A stretch of 64,000 nt of DNA from Chamaesiphon minutus PCC 6605 (GCF_000317145.1 NC_019697.1:6003889-6067888), one strand, 5' to 3'; counted from the stretch's first letter, positions 52,936 through 62,308 are shown. Numbers and translations are program-made. Notes: a model not told the origin generated them from the letters alone.

Positions 52936-54525
52936 TTAGCTCAATAACTCAGGATATATTTTCTGAAATTGTCCTTGACGTAGCTCGTTTGGTGCGGGCA
53001 TTTTGTCGATGCGAAGTAACTCGGCGATCGCGGCAGTTTCGGTATCGCGTTTGCTACTAGCGGCTGCTAAAACGCGATCGTCTTTAATATAAAAAGCGAT
53101 GAATTCGCGCCTATTTAAATCGCCATCGATAATAACTTCATCCCACTCTGTAGCGTGTCCGACATAGCGAATCGGCAACTCAAATTGCATACTCCAAAAT
53201 ACCGGAATGCCGCGAAATTTTGTCGGTATTCCGGCCATATTATAAGCGGCAATTCGCCCGTGCTGGGCGGCAATTCGCCAATGTTCGACCCGCATCGATT
53301 CTGAGGTGCGCCAATCTGGAAACCGCGCGATATCTCCGGCGGCATAAACACCCGCTGCCGCACATAAATATTCATCGACTGGGACGCTGCGATCTTTGGG
53401 GTTTAACTCGATGCCATCGATAAAATCGGTGACAGGTTGGACGCCAATGCCGACAACGATTAAATCGGTAGGAAGGCGATCGTCATTATCAAGGACGACA
53501 GTTTGGGCTTTACTTTCACCTTCGATGAGGCTGACATTGCGACCCATTTTAAAGGTGACACCATTTTCCTGATGGACTTTATAAAAAAGCTCGCCGATTT
53601 CTGCACCCAAAATTCGCTCGAATGGTAAAGAATCGGGTGAAACTACTGTTACTTTAATCCCTTTTTGAGTCAGTCCAGCGGCAGTTTCCATCCCGATAAA
53701 ACTCGAACCGATGACTACCGCTTGCTTGGCATTTTGAGCGGCAGCAAGAATGCGATCGCTATCGGCAAAACTCCGCAACGTGAAGATATTTGCAAAATCT
53801 GCACCAGGTACGTTTAATTGGCGCGGTTGTGTACCTGTGGCAATCAGAAGCGCGTCATATGTCAGAGTTTCACCATTAGTGAGGGCAACTTTTTTGGTGT
53901 TAATATCTACATTGATGACCGGACAATTGAGTCGAACTTCGATATCGTGCTGCTGATAAAATTCTGCCGATCGCATTAAAATCTGGTCGGCTTTGAGCTT
54001 GCCGAGAAAATAGTTTTTGCTCAAAGTCGTGCGATCGTATGGTAGCCTGTCATCGCGTGTCACCATCACGATTTTTCCCTGATATCCTTCGATGCGAAGG
54101 GTTTCGGCGGCATGAGCACCAGCAGCTCCAGCTCCTAAAATTACAAATGTTCGCTTGTCGATCTCTGGCTCGTACCGTGCCAGATCGGGAACGCGATGAC
54201 CGGATGAAGAATCGGGAACGGTTACAATAATGCTGTCGCCGTCGATGCGGACGGGATATCGCTGGAGCGAATCTAAACCTGGCGGTTGGTGGAGATCGCC
54301 AGTAGTAATGTCAAAATACGCATTATGCCAGGGACAGACGATACAATCGCCATGCAGAACACCTTGCTCTAACGGTGCTTTGTTATGAGTGCAATAAGCG
54401 CCGATCGCGTAGATGCGATCGGCGCGACGAATCAGCAGAATATCGGTGTCGCCGACAGTTACTTGAAGTTTTTGGCCATCTTGTAACTCATTAAATTGAG
54501 CGACAACCGCTTCTGTTTGAGACAT
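52936..54525 (-). CDS. Rieske-FAD/NAD(P) reductase (AIFM3-like)
   Basis: A 529-aa fusion of a Rieske [2Fe-2S] domain (residues about 1-110) and a FAD/NAD(P) pyridine-nucleotide reductase. Iron-sulfur ligands: Cys-Thr-His (YCTHNKAPLEQG) and CPWHNAYFD. FAD domain: VILGAGAAGAHAAETLRIEGY and VYAAGDIARFPD; NAD domain: VVIGSSFIGMETAAGL. The C-terminus has the small AIF-like domain. This architecture is found in the ferredoxin-reductase-like group of mitochondrial AIFM3 homologues and should pass electrons from NADH to the Rieske centre. Physiological partner unknown. Confidence 0.93.
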   Translation of the reverse strand: MSQTEAVVAQFNELQDGQKLQVTVGDTDILLIRRADRIYAIGAYCTHNKAPLEQGVLHGDCIVCPWHNAYFDITTGDLHQPPGLDSLQRYPVRIDGDSIIVTVPDSSSGHRVPDLARYEPEIDKRTFVILGAGAAGAHAAETLRIEGYQGKIVMVTRDDRLPYDRTTLSKNYFLGKLKADQILMRSAEFYQQHDIEVRLNCPVINVDINTKKVALTNGETLTYDALLIATGTQPRQLNVPGADFANIFTLRSFADSDRILAAAQNAKQAVVIGSSFIGMETAAGLTQKGIKVTVVSPDSLPFERILGAEIGELFYKVHQENGVTFKMGRNVSLIEGESKAQTVVLDNDDRLPTDLIVVGIGVQPVTDFIDGIELNPKDRSVPVDEYLCAAAGVYAAGDIARFPDWRTSESMRVEHWRIAAQHGRIAAYNMAGIPTKFRGIPVFWSMQFELPIRYVGHATEWDEVIIDGDLNRREFIAFYIKDDRVLAAASSKRDTETAAIAELLRIDKMPAPNELRQGQFQKIYPELLS

Positions 54526-54549
54526 AAATAAGTGGTTATTTTAGTTGAC

Positions 54550-54858
54550 TTAACCGAAACGACGATTGACTTCGCGACTTAGTTGTACGTAGGTATTGTA
54601 ACCACGTCGCTCTAGTCTGCGAGCGGCTCGATTTGCTTCCTGACGATTGTAATAAGAATTTTCTAAAATCCACGATCGATTGCCACGACTGCGATAGTAA
54701 ACGTTGAATTGGCGATCGTTGCGACGGAATTGGGCTAGCGTTAAATTTGGCTCGCCACCAAGCTTGGTGACTTGTGGTGACTCCAGCGCATTTGCCTTGA
54801 ATGGCATAGTTGCTGCAAATCCGGTGCAGATTAATGAAAGTAAAACAAGCTTGTTCAT
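54550..54858 (-). CDS. Small secreted protein with SPOR-like sequence
   Basis: A 102-aa protein with a signal peptide (MNKLVLLSLICTGFAATMPFKANA) and a mature part FNVYYRSRGNRSWILENSYYNRQEANRAARRLERRGYNTYVQ, which reads like a compact SPOR-type fold (beta-alpha-beta with aromatic YY and a basic helix). SPOR domains bind denuded peptidoglycan, but the signature here is weak. The gene ends 24 bases before the Rieske gene start, same strand; possible short operon. Confidence 0.6.
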   Translation of the reverse strand: MNKLVLLSLICTGFAATMPFKANALESPQVTKLGGEPNLTLAQFRRNDRQFNVYYRSRGNRSWILENSYYNRQEANRAARRLERRGYNTYVQLSREVNRRFG

Positions 54859-54995
54859 AGGATTAGTTCTTTTCTAAGAAATCGAGTCAAATTATGGATT
54901 TTGAAACAAGCTCTAGGCTCGTTCGATATATCCTAATTACACATTAGACTCTTCGATCGAAAAGGTCATCTATCTAATGATAGAACGCGTTATAG

Positions 54996-55029
54996 TGACG
55001 ATCGTCAAGGGTACCCTTGACGATCGTCA
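54996..55029. repeat. 34-bp perfect palindrome (TGACGATCGTCAAGG arms)
   Basis: An exact inverted repeat with no loop, in which each arm TGACGATCGTCA is itself palindromic. It is in the divergent promoter region, about 140 bases before the 54858 start, and has no T-tract. It might be a dimeric-regulator site or a terminator-like element. Confidence 0.85.
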
Positions 55030-55055
55030 TAAGAGCGTTATTAAGAAAGATGAAA

Positions 55056-55187
55056 ATGTCCGATCGCCTATCCCAAATAAGCTGGATTTTGGGCGGTACT
55101 ATCGAACTGACAGGTAGTCTTGTACGACTATTATTAACCCTTGAAAGCCGCCGTTGGCATTCGGTTGAGCAGTGTCTGAGTCAATAG
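55056..55187 (+). CDS. Possible 43-aa small protein
   Basis: An ATG-started frame that begins MSDRLSQISWILGGTIELT and contains a hydrophobic, amphipathic helix-like stretch (ILGGTIELTGSLVRLLLTL). The ribosome-binding site is weak (AAGAAAG). There is no homology to claim. It is listed because it is the only coherent open frame in an 850-bp region. Confidence 0.3.
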   Translation: MSDRLSQISWILGGTIELTGSLVRLLLTLESRRWHSVEQCLSQ

Positions 55188-55707
55188 ACATCCTGCGAAA
55201 GTAATGGAAGATTGACTGATGCTAACAACAAGACAGAGGGATTCTCACAAATTTCGCTTCGAGATAGAGATGTTTATACACGGTGGCTCATCACAGTTAA
55301 CCTTAGATCGCAAGAGGTTTAATGGTTGAAAGGTCTAGACTGCCTCAAATGCTCGATTGGTTAAAGGCTCAATGGCAAGTTTCCCGCACTAATTCACTTA
55401 CAATATTTTATACCTCACGAATTCCTCACATTTTAAACGTAAGATTAGATGCGATCTCCGCTAGAGGAACCTGAGCGACGCTCGCTGTTAGCTCGATCGA
55501 TAAATATAGCAATTATAATTGCCGATTTATGTTAGCATTTCTTTGATTTTACCTGTAACCGTAGAGATGACAGCAATCGCTTTTAAATATATCCATCGAT
55601 AGTAAGAATAACAAAATTTAAGTTGATCGAAACGGCTTGAAGGTTGAGACAATGGATCTCCTAAATCCAACCATTGCGTGAAAAGTTGTAGTAAAGGTAA
55701 CAAAATA

Positions 55708-56055
55708 ATGAGAGATATCCGCTCAAAAGCCGATCGTTCTTCTGACGCAGCCCCCCAAGAAAGATTCGATCTAAAGCTAGGCTCTGGCGATCGAGATGCC
55801 AAATTGGCAGCAGAAATATTAGAGCGATTTTCACAGCCTCAATGTGATGAATATATATCCGCAAATTGTGGGAATACGGGTACATTTTTGCACCACCACT
55901 GCTACGAGATCGATCGTCCGTACCCAAAGCAGCTCACTGAAGAGTTAAAACAGAAAACTATCGCGCTGGTACTAGAAACACTCGAAGCAGCCGAAGCAGC
56001 ACTTTTCGATCGATTGAGTGCCATAGTTCTCAAAAACCCAACAAATACTAATTAA
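55708..56055 (+). CDS. Small hypothetical protein
   Basis: A 115-aa protein from the ATG at 55708, chosen over an in-frame GTG at 55678 because AAAGG lies 10 bases before the ATG. It is soluble and polar: RDIRSKADRSSDAAPQERFDLKLGSGDRDAKL, then CDEYISANCGNTGTFLHHHCYEIDRP with three cysteines and a His triplet (possible metal site), and a helical C-terminus. No family is recognised. It has a terminator hairpin 37 bases after its stop. Confidence 0.6.
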   Translation: MRDIRSKADRSSDAAPQERFDLKLGSGDRDAKLAAEILERFSQPQCDEYISANCGNTGTFLHHHCYEIDRPYPKQLTEELKQKTIALVLETLEAAEAALFDRLSAIVLKNPTNTN

Positions 56056-56091
56056 AATTCACCTAAATTGTAAATTACAAGTTGCAAAAAT

Positions 56092-56114
56092 TCAGCCCCA
56101 GATTCTGGGGCTGA
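56092..56114 (+). terminator. Terminator-like hairpin
   Basis: TCAGCCCCAGA pairs with TCTGGGGCTGA (11 bp) across a single unpaired base, giving in practice a GATTC loop; TGTATTTT follows. It is 37 bases past the stop of the 115-aa gene. Confidence 0.7.
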
Positions 56115-56291
56115 TGTATTTTACTGCCAACTTATGATTTGAGAAAAGGCAAAGATATTAGTCGTTATAGCAGCTAGTTCCCTGCAACTAAAGGCATAGA
56201 ACTCGCTCGACTGTAATCTTCAGTTCGATAGATAGGGAAGAAAAAATTTAGTTCTACACTAATAAGTTGACTCTCAATATAGGAAAACAAT

Positions 56292-56837
56292 ATGGCATCA
56301 GCACGTAAAAATGCAGTGGGGATGTTTCCAGAACGCGATCGAGTTGAGGCAGCAATGAATCAACTGCAAGCGAGTGGGTTCTCCATGAATAATGTCTCAG
56401 TTGTCGATCCTCATGCCCAGACAGCAGACACGACATTGGGTAAATTAACAGATCCAGTCGTGGAGTCGCCAGAAGATGCCACTCGCGATCGACCGATTGA
56501 CAAAATTCAACACGGAGCTGCGGGTGCTACAGCGATCGGTAGCGTGGCTGGCGGCGTAGTGGCTGGGCTGACAACTCTAGCGTTTCCCGCCTTTAGCGGT
56601 GCTGTGGTCTTAATTGGCATGGCTGCTGGGGCCTTTTATGGGGCGGTATCGGGCGGATTGCTCAGTAATGAGATCGGGATTACGCTGCCGGAGGAACAAG
56701 CCAAACACTATAGCGAGCTTTTGGAGCGAGGCAATTATTTAGTCGTGCTCAAAGGTACCGAACCAGATATCGATCGAGCTGAGACAATTCTCAAAGCTGC
56801 CGATGTCAGCGAGTGGATGGTGTTCGATCGCAATTAA
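56292..56837 (+). CDS. General-stress YflT-like glycine-zipper protein
   Basis: A 181-aa protein. The first 50 residues resemble the general stress protein 17M/YflT N-terminal unit (NAVGMFPERDRVEAAMNQLQASGFSMNNVSVVD). The middle (residues about 85-145) is a Gly/Ala-rich hydrophobic core (AAGATAIGSVAGGVVAGLTTLAFPAFSGAV) as in glycine-zipper membrane domains, and a C-terminal YflT-like half returns (YLVVLKGTEPDIDRAETIL). The ATG at 56292 is preceded by AGGAAAAC. Probably an osmotic or oxidative stress protein; a Nif11 gene follows. Confidence 0.7.
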   Translation: MASARKNAVGMFPERDRVEAAMNQLQASGFSMNNVSVVDPHAQTADTTLGKLTDPVVESPEDATRDRPIDKIQHGAAGATAIGSVAGGVVAGLTTLAFPAFSGAVVLIGMAAGAFYGAVSGGLLSNEIGITLPEEQAKHYSELLERGNYLVVLKGTEPDIDRAETILKAADVSEWMVFDRN

Positions 56838-56892
56838 ACAGCCAGCTTACCTATCATCAATTTACCAATCACAACATACAACCAGAATAATC

Positions 56893-57123
56893 ATGGCTAA
56901 CGACACAGTAGCTCAATTCCAAACTGCCATCCAACAAGATTCGAGCTTGAAGGAGCAATTAACTGCCGTAGCAGAAGATTTTGAAGCGGCAAGCAAAATC
57001 GCCCAAGAACACGGCTATGACTTGAGTGCTGACGATATCCGCAAGGCATTAACCCAAGAGTCAAATGAAGACTTGGCTCAAGCCGTCAATCCTGGTGTCG
57101 AACCCAGACAACAGTTGACTTAA
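56893..57123 (+). CDS. Nif11-domain small protein
   Basis: A 76-aa protein with the Nif11 domain (residues about 8-60, FQTAIQQDSSLKEQLTAVAEDFEAASKIAQEHGYDLSADDIRKAL). Nif11-like sequences are the leader part of many cyanobacterial ribosomal peptide precursors but also exist as free proteins. This one ends NPGVEPRQQLT without a Gly-Gly cleavage site or a Cys/Ser/Thr-rich core, and no modification enzyme is nearby, so it is probably a stand-alone Nif11 protein. It starts 55 bases after the stress gene; ATG 56893 rather than the overlapping upstream frame. Confidence 0.8.
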   Translation: MANDTVAQFQTAIQQDSSLKEQLTAVAEDFEAASKIAQEHGYDLSADDIRKALTQESNEDLAQAVNPGVEPRQQLT

Positions 57124-57627
57124 ATGGCGGGTAGGATATCTGGGAAGCATAACAAGCTTGCGTCTACAGTTCTGGTTACGACCAGGCATCTGCTCCGACA
57201 GGAGCAACTGATGTTAGTTACGATCCCCACCTTCTACAAAAAGGTGGGGATCGTTGTGGTGATGGGCTATTGACACGATCGATCTGAAAATTGCCATCGA
57301 TCGCGATCGTCAAGATAGAGTCGATCGAATAATTTAAAATTGCAATTTTAAATTTTAGACACCGATCGATTATCGATAGAAAAATAGATTTTCTCAAAAT
57401 ATCTGAATGCTTGCAAACTAGCAATTAGTCATTTCGCCCACGCAGAGTCGTTGGCCTAGCCTGACGTAGGCACAACTAACGGCGGATGTACTTTGAATTT
57501 CAAACAGCTTAGTGCAGTCAAAAGGTATAGATGAATCCATGTTTTTTTACGCAGAAAGATACATCATAAAATTGTTACTTTCTGTTGTAATGGAAAGCAT
57601 CAAGAATGAAGTCAAGGGGTTCGATGG
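57124..57627. other. 504-bp intergenic region with terminator hairpins
   Basis: Holds a small hairpin TGCTCC/GGAGCA (57191-57206), the terminator at 57221-57253, and AT-rich sequence with a TTTAAAATTGCAATTTTAAA near-palindrome (about 57333-57352). A mosaic-repeat fragment (TTGGCCTAGCCTGACGTAGGCA) is at 57452. Promoter of the following gene presumably near 57540-57600. Confidence 0.5.
57221..57253 (+). terminator. Terminator-like hairpin after the Nif11 gene
   Basis: CGATCCCCACCTT pairs perfectly with AAGGTGGGGATCG (13 bp) around the loop CTACAAA. A modest T-rich tail TTGTGG follows. It would end transcription of the stress-Nif11 unit. Confidence 0.7.
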
Positions 57628-57843
57628 ATGATGCCAACAGTGGACAAGTTACATAAATTCCAACGCGCTCAGAGGGTCAGCTTTGCAGGCGGGGAAGGCA
57701 TCGTGCGCAGTATCAAATTTGAAGCGCAACATTGGACGTATCTTGTCGAGATGCCGTTAGGGCAAGAGCCAGCCTTTGGGAGAGTAGGTGCAGAGACTAT
57801 GGTGTTACTTAGTGAGACAGAATTGCGTGCAGCACGAGCGTAA
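57628..57843 (+). CDS. Small conserved-looking protein preceding crtW
   Basis: A 71-aa protein, ATG at 57628 after an AAGGGG ribosome-binding site. It reads MMPTVDKLHKFQRAQRV and continues SFAGGEGIVRSIKFEAQHWTYLVEM, with the beta-strand pattern of a small SH3- or Tudor-like barrel. No named family is certain. Its last codons overlap the proposed crtW start by 17 bases, so the two are translationally linked; a role in carotenoid metabolism is not implied by sequence. Confidence 0.65.
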   Translation: MMPTVDKLHKFQRAQRVSFAGGEGIVRSIKFEAQHWTYLVEMPLGQEPAFGRVGAETMVLLSETELRAARA

Positions 57844-58675
57844 ATTACCGCAATTGACTGGAGTTATGGTAGCCAGCACGATCGTCGCGCTCTGGATCGG
57901 AAGTCTCGCAATTGTCTTTGCGCTCGATGTCCCTGCACTATTACCGTTGGAGATCGTACCAATTATTTTAGCCCGAACATTTATCCAGACTGGGCTATTT
58001 ATTGTCGCTCACGATGCCATTCATGGCTCGATCTTACCAGGATATCGCCGCGTCAATTATTGGATCGGCCAATTTTCACTTGCCCTATACGCACTCCTAC
58101 CTTATCAAAAACTCGCACATCACCACTGGCAACACCATCTCCAACCGGGTCGAGTCGGAGACCCCGATTTCCACGACGGCGTTCGCGACAGCTTTGGTGC
58201 TTGGTATCTCAAGTTCATGCAAGAATATTTGGATTTTAGACAAAAAGTCGTCCTATTTTTTGGCATGAAGGTTATCTTCTTTACCCTATTTTTGGGCTTT
58301 CATGTACCGATTGCCAACCTGTTTTTGTTTTGGGTATTCCCGCTCGTCTTGAGTTCTGTCCAGCTCTTCTTGTTTGGGACTTATTTACCCCATCGATCGC
58401 AGGGTAGAGCAACACCTACCAGCCAGCATCAGAATTCTCATAATGCTGTCAGTAGCAATTTACCGATCGTCTGGTCATTTTTGACCTGCTATCACTTCGG
58501 CTATCACTGGGAGCATCATGAATATCCCTCGCTACCTTGGTATTGTCTCCCTTCCGTGCGACAGCATCAGCCGCGATTTGGCAAAGCCGAGGCTACGCCA
58601 ACGACAATTGCCCGCAGCGGCTACTTGACAAATATCATTCAATCCGAGCTTCAGCGCGCGATCGTTAGGGGATAG
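57827..58675 (+). CDS. crtW: Beta-carotene ketolase, CrtW type
   Basis: A 282-aa integral membrane di-iron enzyme of the fatty-acid-desaturase superfamily, introducing 4-keto groups into beta-carotene (echinenone, canthaxanthin). His clusters: AHDAIHGS, HHHWQHHLQPGRVGDPDFHDG and CYHFGYHWEHHEYPSLPW, the last very close to known CrtW sequences, as is LFLFGTYLPHR. Start: GTG at 57827 proposed, since earlier residues would be encoded by the overlapping gene; the ATG at 57866 is a possible later start. The last 45 residues (RFGKAEATPTTIARS...) come partly from a dispersed repeat found elsewhere in the window. The crtZ or crtO partner is not adjacent. Confidence 0.88.
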   Translation: MQHERKLPQLTGVMVASTIVALWIGSLAIVFALDVPALLPLEIVPIILARTFIQTGLFIVAHDAIHGSILPGYRRVNYWIGQFSLALYALLPYQKLAHHHWQHHLQPGRVGDPDFHDGVRDSFGAWYLKFMQEYLDFRQKVVLFFGMKVIFFTLFLGFHVPIANLFLFWVFPLVLSSVQLFLFGTYLPHRSQGRATPTSQHQNSHNAVSSNLPIVWSFLTCYHFGYHWEHHEYPSLPWYCLPSVRQHQPRFGKAEATPTTIARSGYLTNIIQSELQRAIVRG

Positions 58676-58816
58676 GGGGGTGGCTGGGTGGACTGTACCA
58701 CCGTAGGATGAGTGGATGAGTAATCGGTAAAAACTGACGATCGATGCATTATTTGCACTATTTTCAATCAGAAATCCACTACTATCCACTATCCACCATC
58801 CACTATGCCCTATTCC

Positions 58817-59797
<981 letters not shown>

Positions 59798-59882
59798 TTA
59801 AGCTCCGCGATCGCCACAAGTCCCTCGATCGACATAAGGCTTTAAAAAGTGGCTAGTGGATAGTAATTTTGAACGTAAGCTT

Positions 59883-59925
59883 CCACCCATCCACCCATCC
59901 ACCCATCTAGCCATCCACGCATAAA
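59883..59925. repeat. Heptanucleotide array (CACCCAT/CCACCCA)
   Basis: Four to five tandem CCACCCAT-type 7-mers between the divergent por and rbgA genes; another short CTATCCA array is at 58776-58806. Confidence 0.85.
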
Positions 59926-59977
59926 TTCCGAGCCGAGCGGTTAAACTGGTAACTGAATAACTGCAAACCCGTTTATC

Positions 59978-60829
59978 ATGCCCATACCTGCGATTCAATG
60001 GTATCCCGGACATATTGCCAAAGCCGAACGCCAACTACAAGAACAAGTCAAAAAAGTTGATGTCGTGCTAGAAGTACGGGATGCGCGAATTCCTTTTGCC
60101 ACATATCATCCACTGCTGGCAACTTGGATTGGCAATAAACATAAATTACTCATCGTCAATCGGGTCGATGCCATCCCGCCTACAGTCAGAGAATTGTGGG
60201 CAGAATGGTTTGTATCTCAAGGCGAACAGCCATTTTTTGCCAACGCACAACAGGGTACGGGGGTTGCAGCTATTTCCAAAGCAGCTCAATCTGTCGGCGT
60301 CGCCATTAATCAAAAACGCAAAGAGCGCGGTATGTTACCGCGTCCGGTACGTGCCGTCGTAATTGGCTTCCCCAATGTCGGCAAATCAGCTCTGATCAAT
60401 CGCTTGCTTAATAAGCGGGTGGTCGAAAGTGCCAGACGCGCGGGGGTGACTAAATCGCTGCGGTGGGTAAGAATTTCCGATCGATTAGAATTATTAGATG
60501 CTCCTGGCATCATTCCCGGACGCCTTGACGACCAAGCAGCAGCCGTAAAACTAGCGATTTGTGACGATATCGGCGAAGCTGGATACGATCGCCAGCGAAT
60601 CTCTGCCGCACTGATCGAGTTGTGTCAGGAGTTGGGCTACGTCGCTGGATTTGAAGATAGATATGGTTCGATTCCCACCACTTTAAGCGGGGAAGAATAC
60701 CTGCATCAGCTAGCTAATGAAAAGTATCGCGGCGATCTCGAACGAACATCGCATCTAATTTTGAATGATTTTCGGACGGGGGTTTTAGGGAGCATTCCAT
60801 TAGAATTACCACCCAAATCTAATTCATAA
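59978..60829 (+). CDS. rbgA: Ribosome biogenesis GTPase YlqF/RbgA
   Basis: A 283-aa circularly permuted GTPase for late 50S assembly. Motif order is permuted as expected: G4 VNRVD (about residue 57-61), G5 ANAQQGTGV, then G1 GFPNVGKSALIN and G3 DAPGIIPGRL. The N-terminal QWYPGHIAKAERQLQ is the family hallmark. The C-terminal RNA-binding helix bundle ends FRTGVLGSIPLELPP. Start ATG at 59978 is clear. Monocistronic, ending next to the TnpB element. Confidence 0.95.
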   Translation: MPIPAIQWYPGHIAKAERQLQEQVKKVDVVLEVRDARIPFATYHPLLATWIGNKHKLLIVNRVDAIPPTVRELWAEWFVSQGEQPFFANAQQGTGVAAISKAAQSVGVAINQKRKERGMLPRPVRAVVIGFPNVGKSALINRLLNKRVVESARRAGVTKSLRWVRISDRLELLDAPGIIPGRLDDQAAAVKLAICDDIGEAGYDRQRISAALIELCQELGYVAGFEDRYGSIPTTLSGEEYLHQLANEKYRGDLERTSHLILNDFRTGVLGSIPLELPPKSNS

Positions 60830-60880
60830 TTGGGATTGCCAGTCGGATAAGATCGCACAAACTGCTACTTTAACGGACAG

Positions 60881-60923
60881 GCGGGAAGTCCCGCGCTCTA
60901 TCCGTTTCGGATGAGCGTCGGGA
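60881..60923 (+). other. Structured sequence upstream of tnpB
   Basis: GCGGGA/TCCCGC (60881-60894) and a longer stem in which TCCCG-CGCTC-ATCCG (60889-60904) pairs with CGGAT-GAGCG-CGGGA (60908-60923), with two bulges. The sequence (GGAAGTCCCGCGCTC, then GAGCGTCGGGATGA) resembles the conserved right-end hairpin of cyanobacterial TnpB elements more than a left end. Confidence 0.5.
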
Positions 60924-61074
60924 TGAAAGCCGAGCGAAGCGACGATTGCCCGCTCGACAAACCCGACAAGCGACGCTGCTTTGAGAAGGAGAGCGGGTAT
61001 GAGGAGATGAGCAACTTCCTTGCCTTTTCTTTGTATATTCATTACAATATTATCAGCAACCTTAGTTAATGATA

Positions 61075-62271
61075 ATGTACCAAGCTTACAAATTCCGACT
61101 ATACCCAACAGCCGAACAGCAGCAATATTTTGCTGGTGCTTTTGGTTGTTCGCGTTGGTTCTGGAATTACAGCCTAAATCTTTGTCAGGAAACATACAAG
61201 GCTACTGGTAAGGGGCTAAGTCGAGGTGCGATCCAAGGTCTGTTGCCTCAGCTAAAGATAGAATATCCTTGGCTAAAGAAAGGTGCTTACTCGCAGTCTT
61301 TGCAAGTTGTAGCTCTAAACCTATCTGTTGCTTATCAAAACTTCTTTGAGAAAAAAGCTGGTTTTCCTAGCTTCAAATCAAAGCATGGACGGCAATCTGT
61401 CAGTTATCCTCAGAATGTCAAAGTCGGCGACAAGTCTATCAAGCTACCTATCATTGGTGAAGTGAATTGTAAAATTCATCGTACTTTTGATGGCACGGTA
61501 AAGACTGTCACCGTATCTAAAAACCCAGATGGAAAATATTTTGTTTCTATCTTGGTTGATGACGGCATTCCCAGTGTAGATACTAATACAGACGGCAAGG
61601 CAATTGGTGTAGATGTAGGCTTGATTGACTTCTGTGTAACTAGTGATGGCAGTAAGTATAAAAACCCTCGTCACCTCAAGAAACATAGTAAAAATCTCAA
61701 GCGCAAACAGCAAAAACTCAGTCGTAAACAGAAGGGGAGTAGCACCAGACATAAAGCCAGAAGATTAGTGGCAAAAGTCCACTCTAAAATCAAGCGCGTT
61801 CGTGAAGATTTTCTGCACAAACTATCCCGCAAGATAGTAGACGAAAACCAAGTTATTGCAGTAGAAGATCTAAATGTCAAAGGTATGGTACGCAACCACT
61901 GTCTAGCCAAAGCAATTAGCGATGCTGGGTGGGGGATGCTCGGAACAATGCTCAAGTACAAAGCCGAGAAAGATGGGAAAACCTATATTGAGGTTGACCG
62001 ATTTTTCCCTAGCTCTAAGACTTGCAATAATTGTCTGTACAAAGTATCTGAGATGCCATTGGATGTTCGTCATTGGGATTGCCCTAAATGTAAATCTCGA
62101 AACGATCGCGACGTAAATGCGGCAAAAAACATCAGAGATGAAGCCTTGCGGTTTTTGGCATTAGGAACTAGTGCTGCTGCCAGTGGAGGGGATGTAAGTC
62201 GTGGTGGCAAGATTTCGGTCTTGTCGGACGCTGTTCCCCGCGAAGCTGGAAGCCCGCTCTCTACCCGATAG
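61075..62271 (+). CDS. tnpB: TnpB (IS200/IS605-type RNA-guided nuclease)
   Basis: A 398-aa OrfB/TnpB. RuvC catalytic residues: Asp180 in IGVDVGLID, Glu264 in AVEDLNVKGM, Asp346 in NDRDVNAAKNI. The zinc ribbon CNNCLYKV...CPKCKSRN lies between the last two. N-terminal MYQAYKFRLYPTAEQ and the basic bridge helix are standard. The ATG at 61075 is preferred to one two codons earlier. No TnpA transposase is present, so this is an IS1341-type or TnpB-only element; the gene is intact. TnpB cuts DNA guided by an RNA from its own 3' end. Confidence 0.94.
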   Translation: MYQAYKFRLYPTAEQQQYFAGAFGCSRWFWNYSLNLCQETYKATGKGLSRGAIQGLLPQLKIEYPWLKKGAYSQSLQVVALNLSVAYQNFFEKKAGFPSFKSKHGRQSVSYPQNVKVGDKSIKLPIIGEVNCKIHRTFDGTVKTVTVSKNPDGKYFVSILVDDGIPSVDTNTDGKAIGVDVGLIDFCVTSDGSKYKNPRHLKKHSKNLKRKQQKLSRKQKGSSTRHKARRLVAKVHSKIKRVREDFLHKLSRKIVDENQVIAVEDLNVKGMVRNHCLAKAISDAGWGMLGTMLKYKAEKDGKTYIEVDRFFPSSKTCNNCLYKVSEMPLDVRHWDCPKCKSRNDRDVNAAKNIRDEALRFLALGTSAAASGGDVSRGGKISVLSDAVPREAGSPLSTR

Positions 62272-62308
62272 GGTGAGAGTCGGGTAGTTCACTCTCGATT
62301 CTAGAGCC
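62250..62308 (+). ncRNA. Probable omega-RNA (reRNA) 3' scaffold and guide region of the TnpB element
   Basis: The stem CTACCCGA (62261-62268)/TCGGGTAG (62280-62287), overlapping the tnpB stop codon, followed by TTCAC (62288-62292), matches the layout of TnpB right ends. If the element ends at TTCAC, the guide would be the next 16-20 bases (TCTCGATTCTAGAGCC...). The 5' limit of the RNA is not determined. Confidence 0.5.

Larger units (their letters stand above)
54859..55707. other. 850-bp intergenic region with a perfect palindrome
   Basis: Between the divergent secreted-protein gene and the 115-aa gene. Contains the 34-bp palindrome at 54996-55029, a small open frame at 55056-55187 and otherwise unstructured AT-rich sequence. 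No tRNA-like fold was found. Confidence 0.5.

Noticed and set aside
57788-57826. Longer CrtW start at GTG 57788
   Set aside because: The added residues are the second frame of the 71-residue gene; GTG 57827 gives a normal-length N-terminus.
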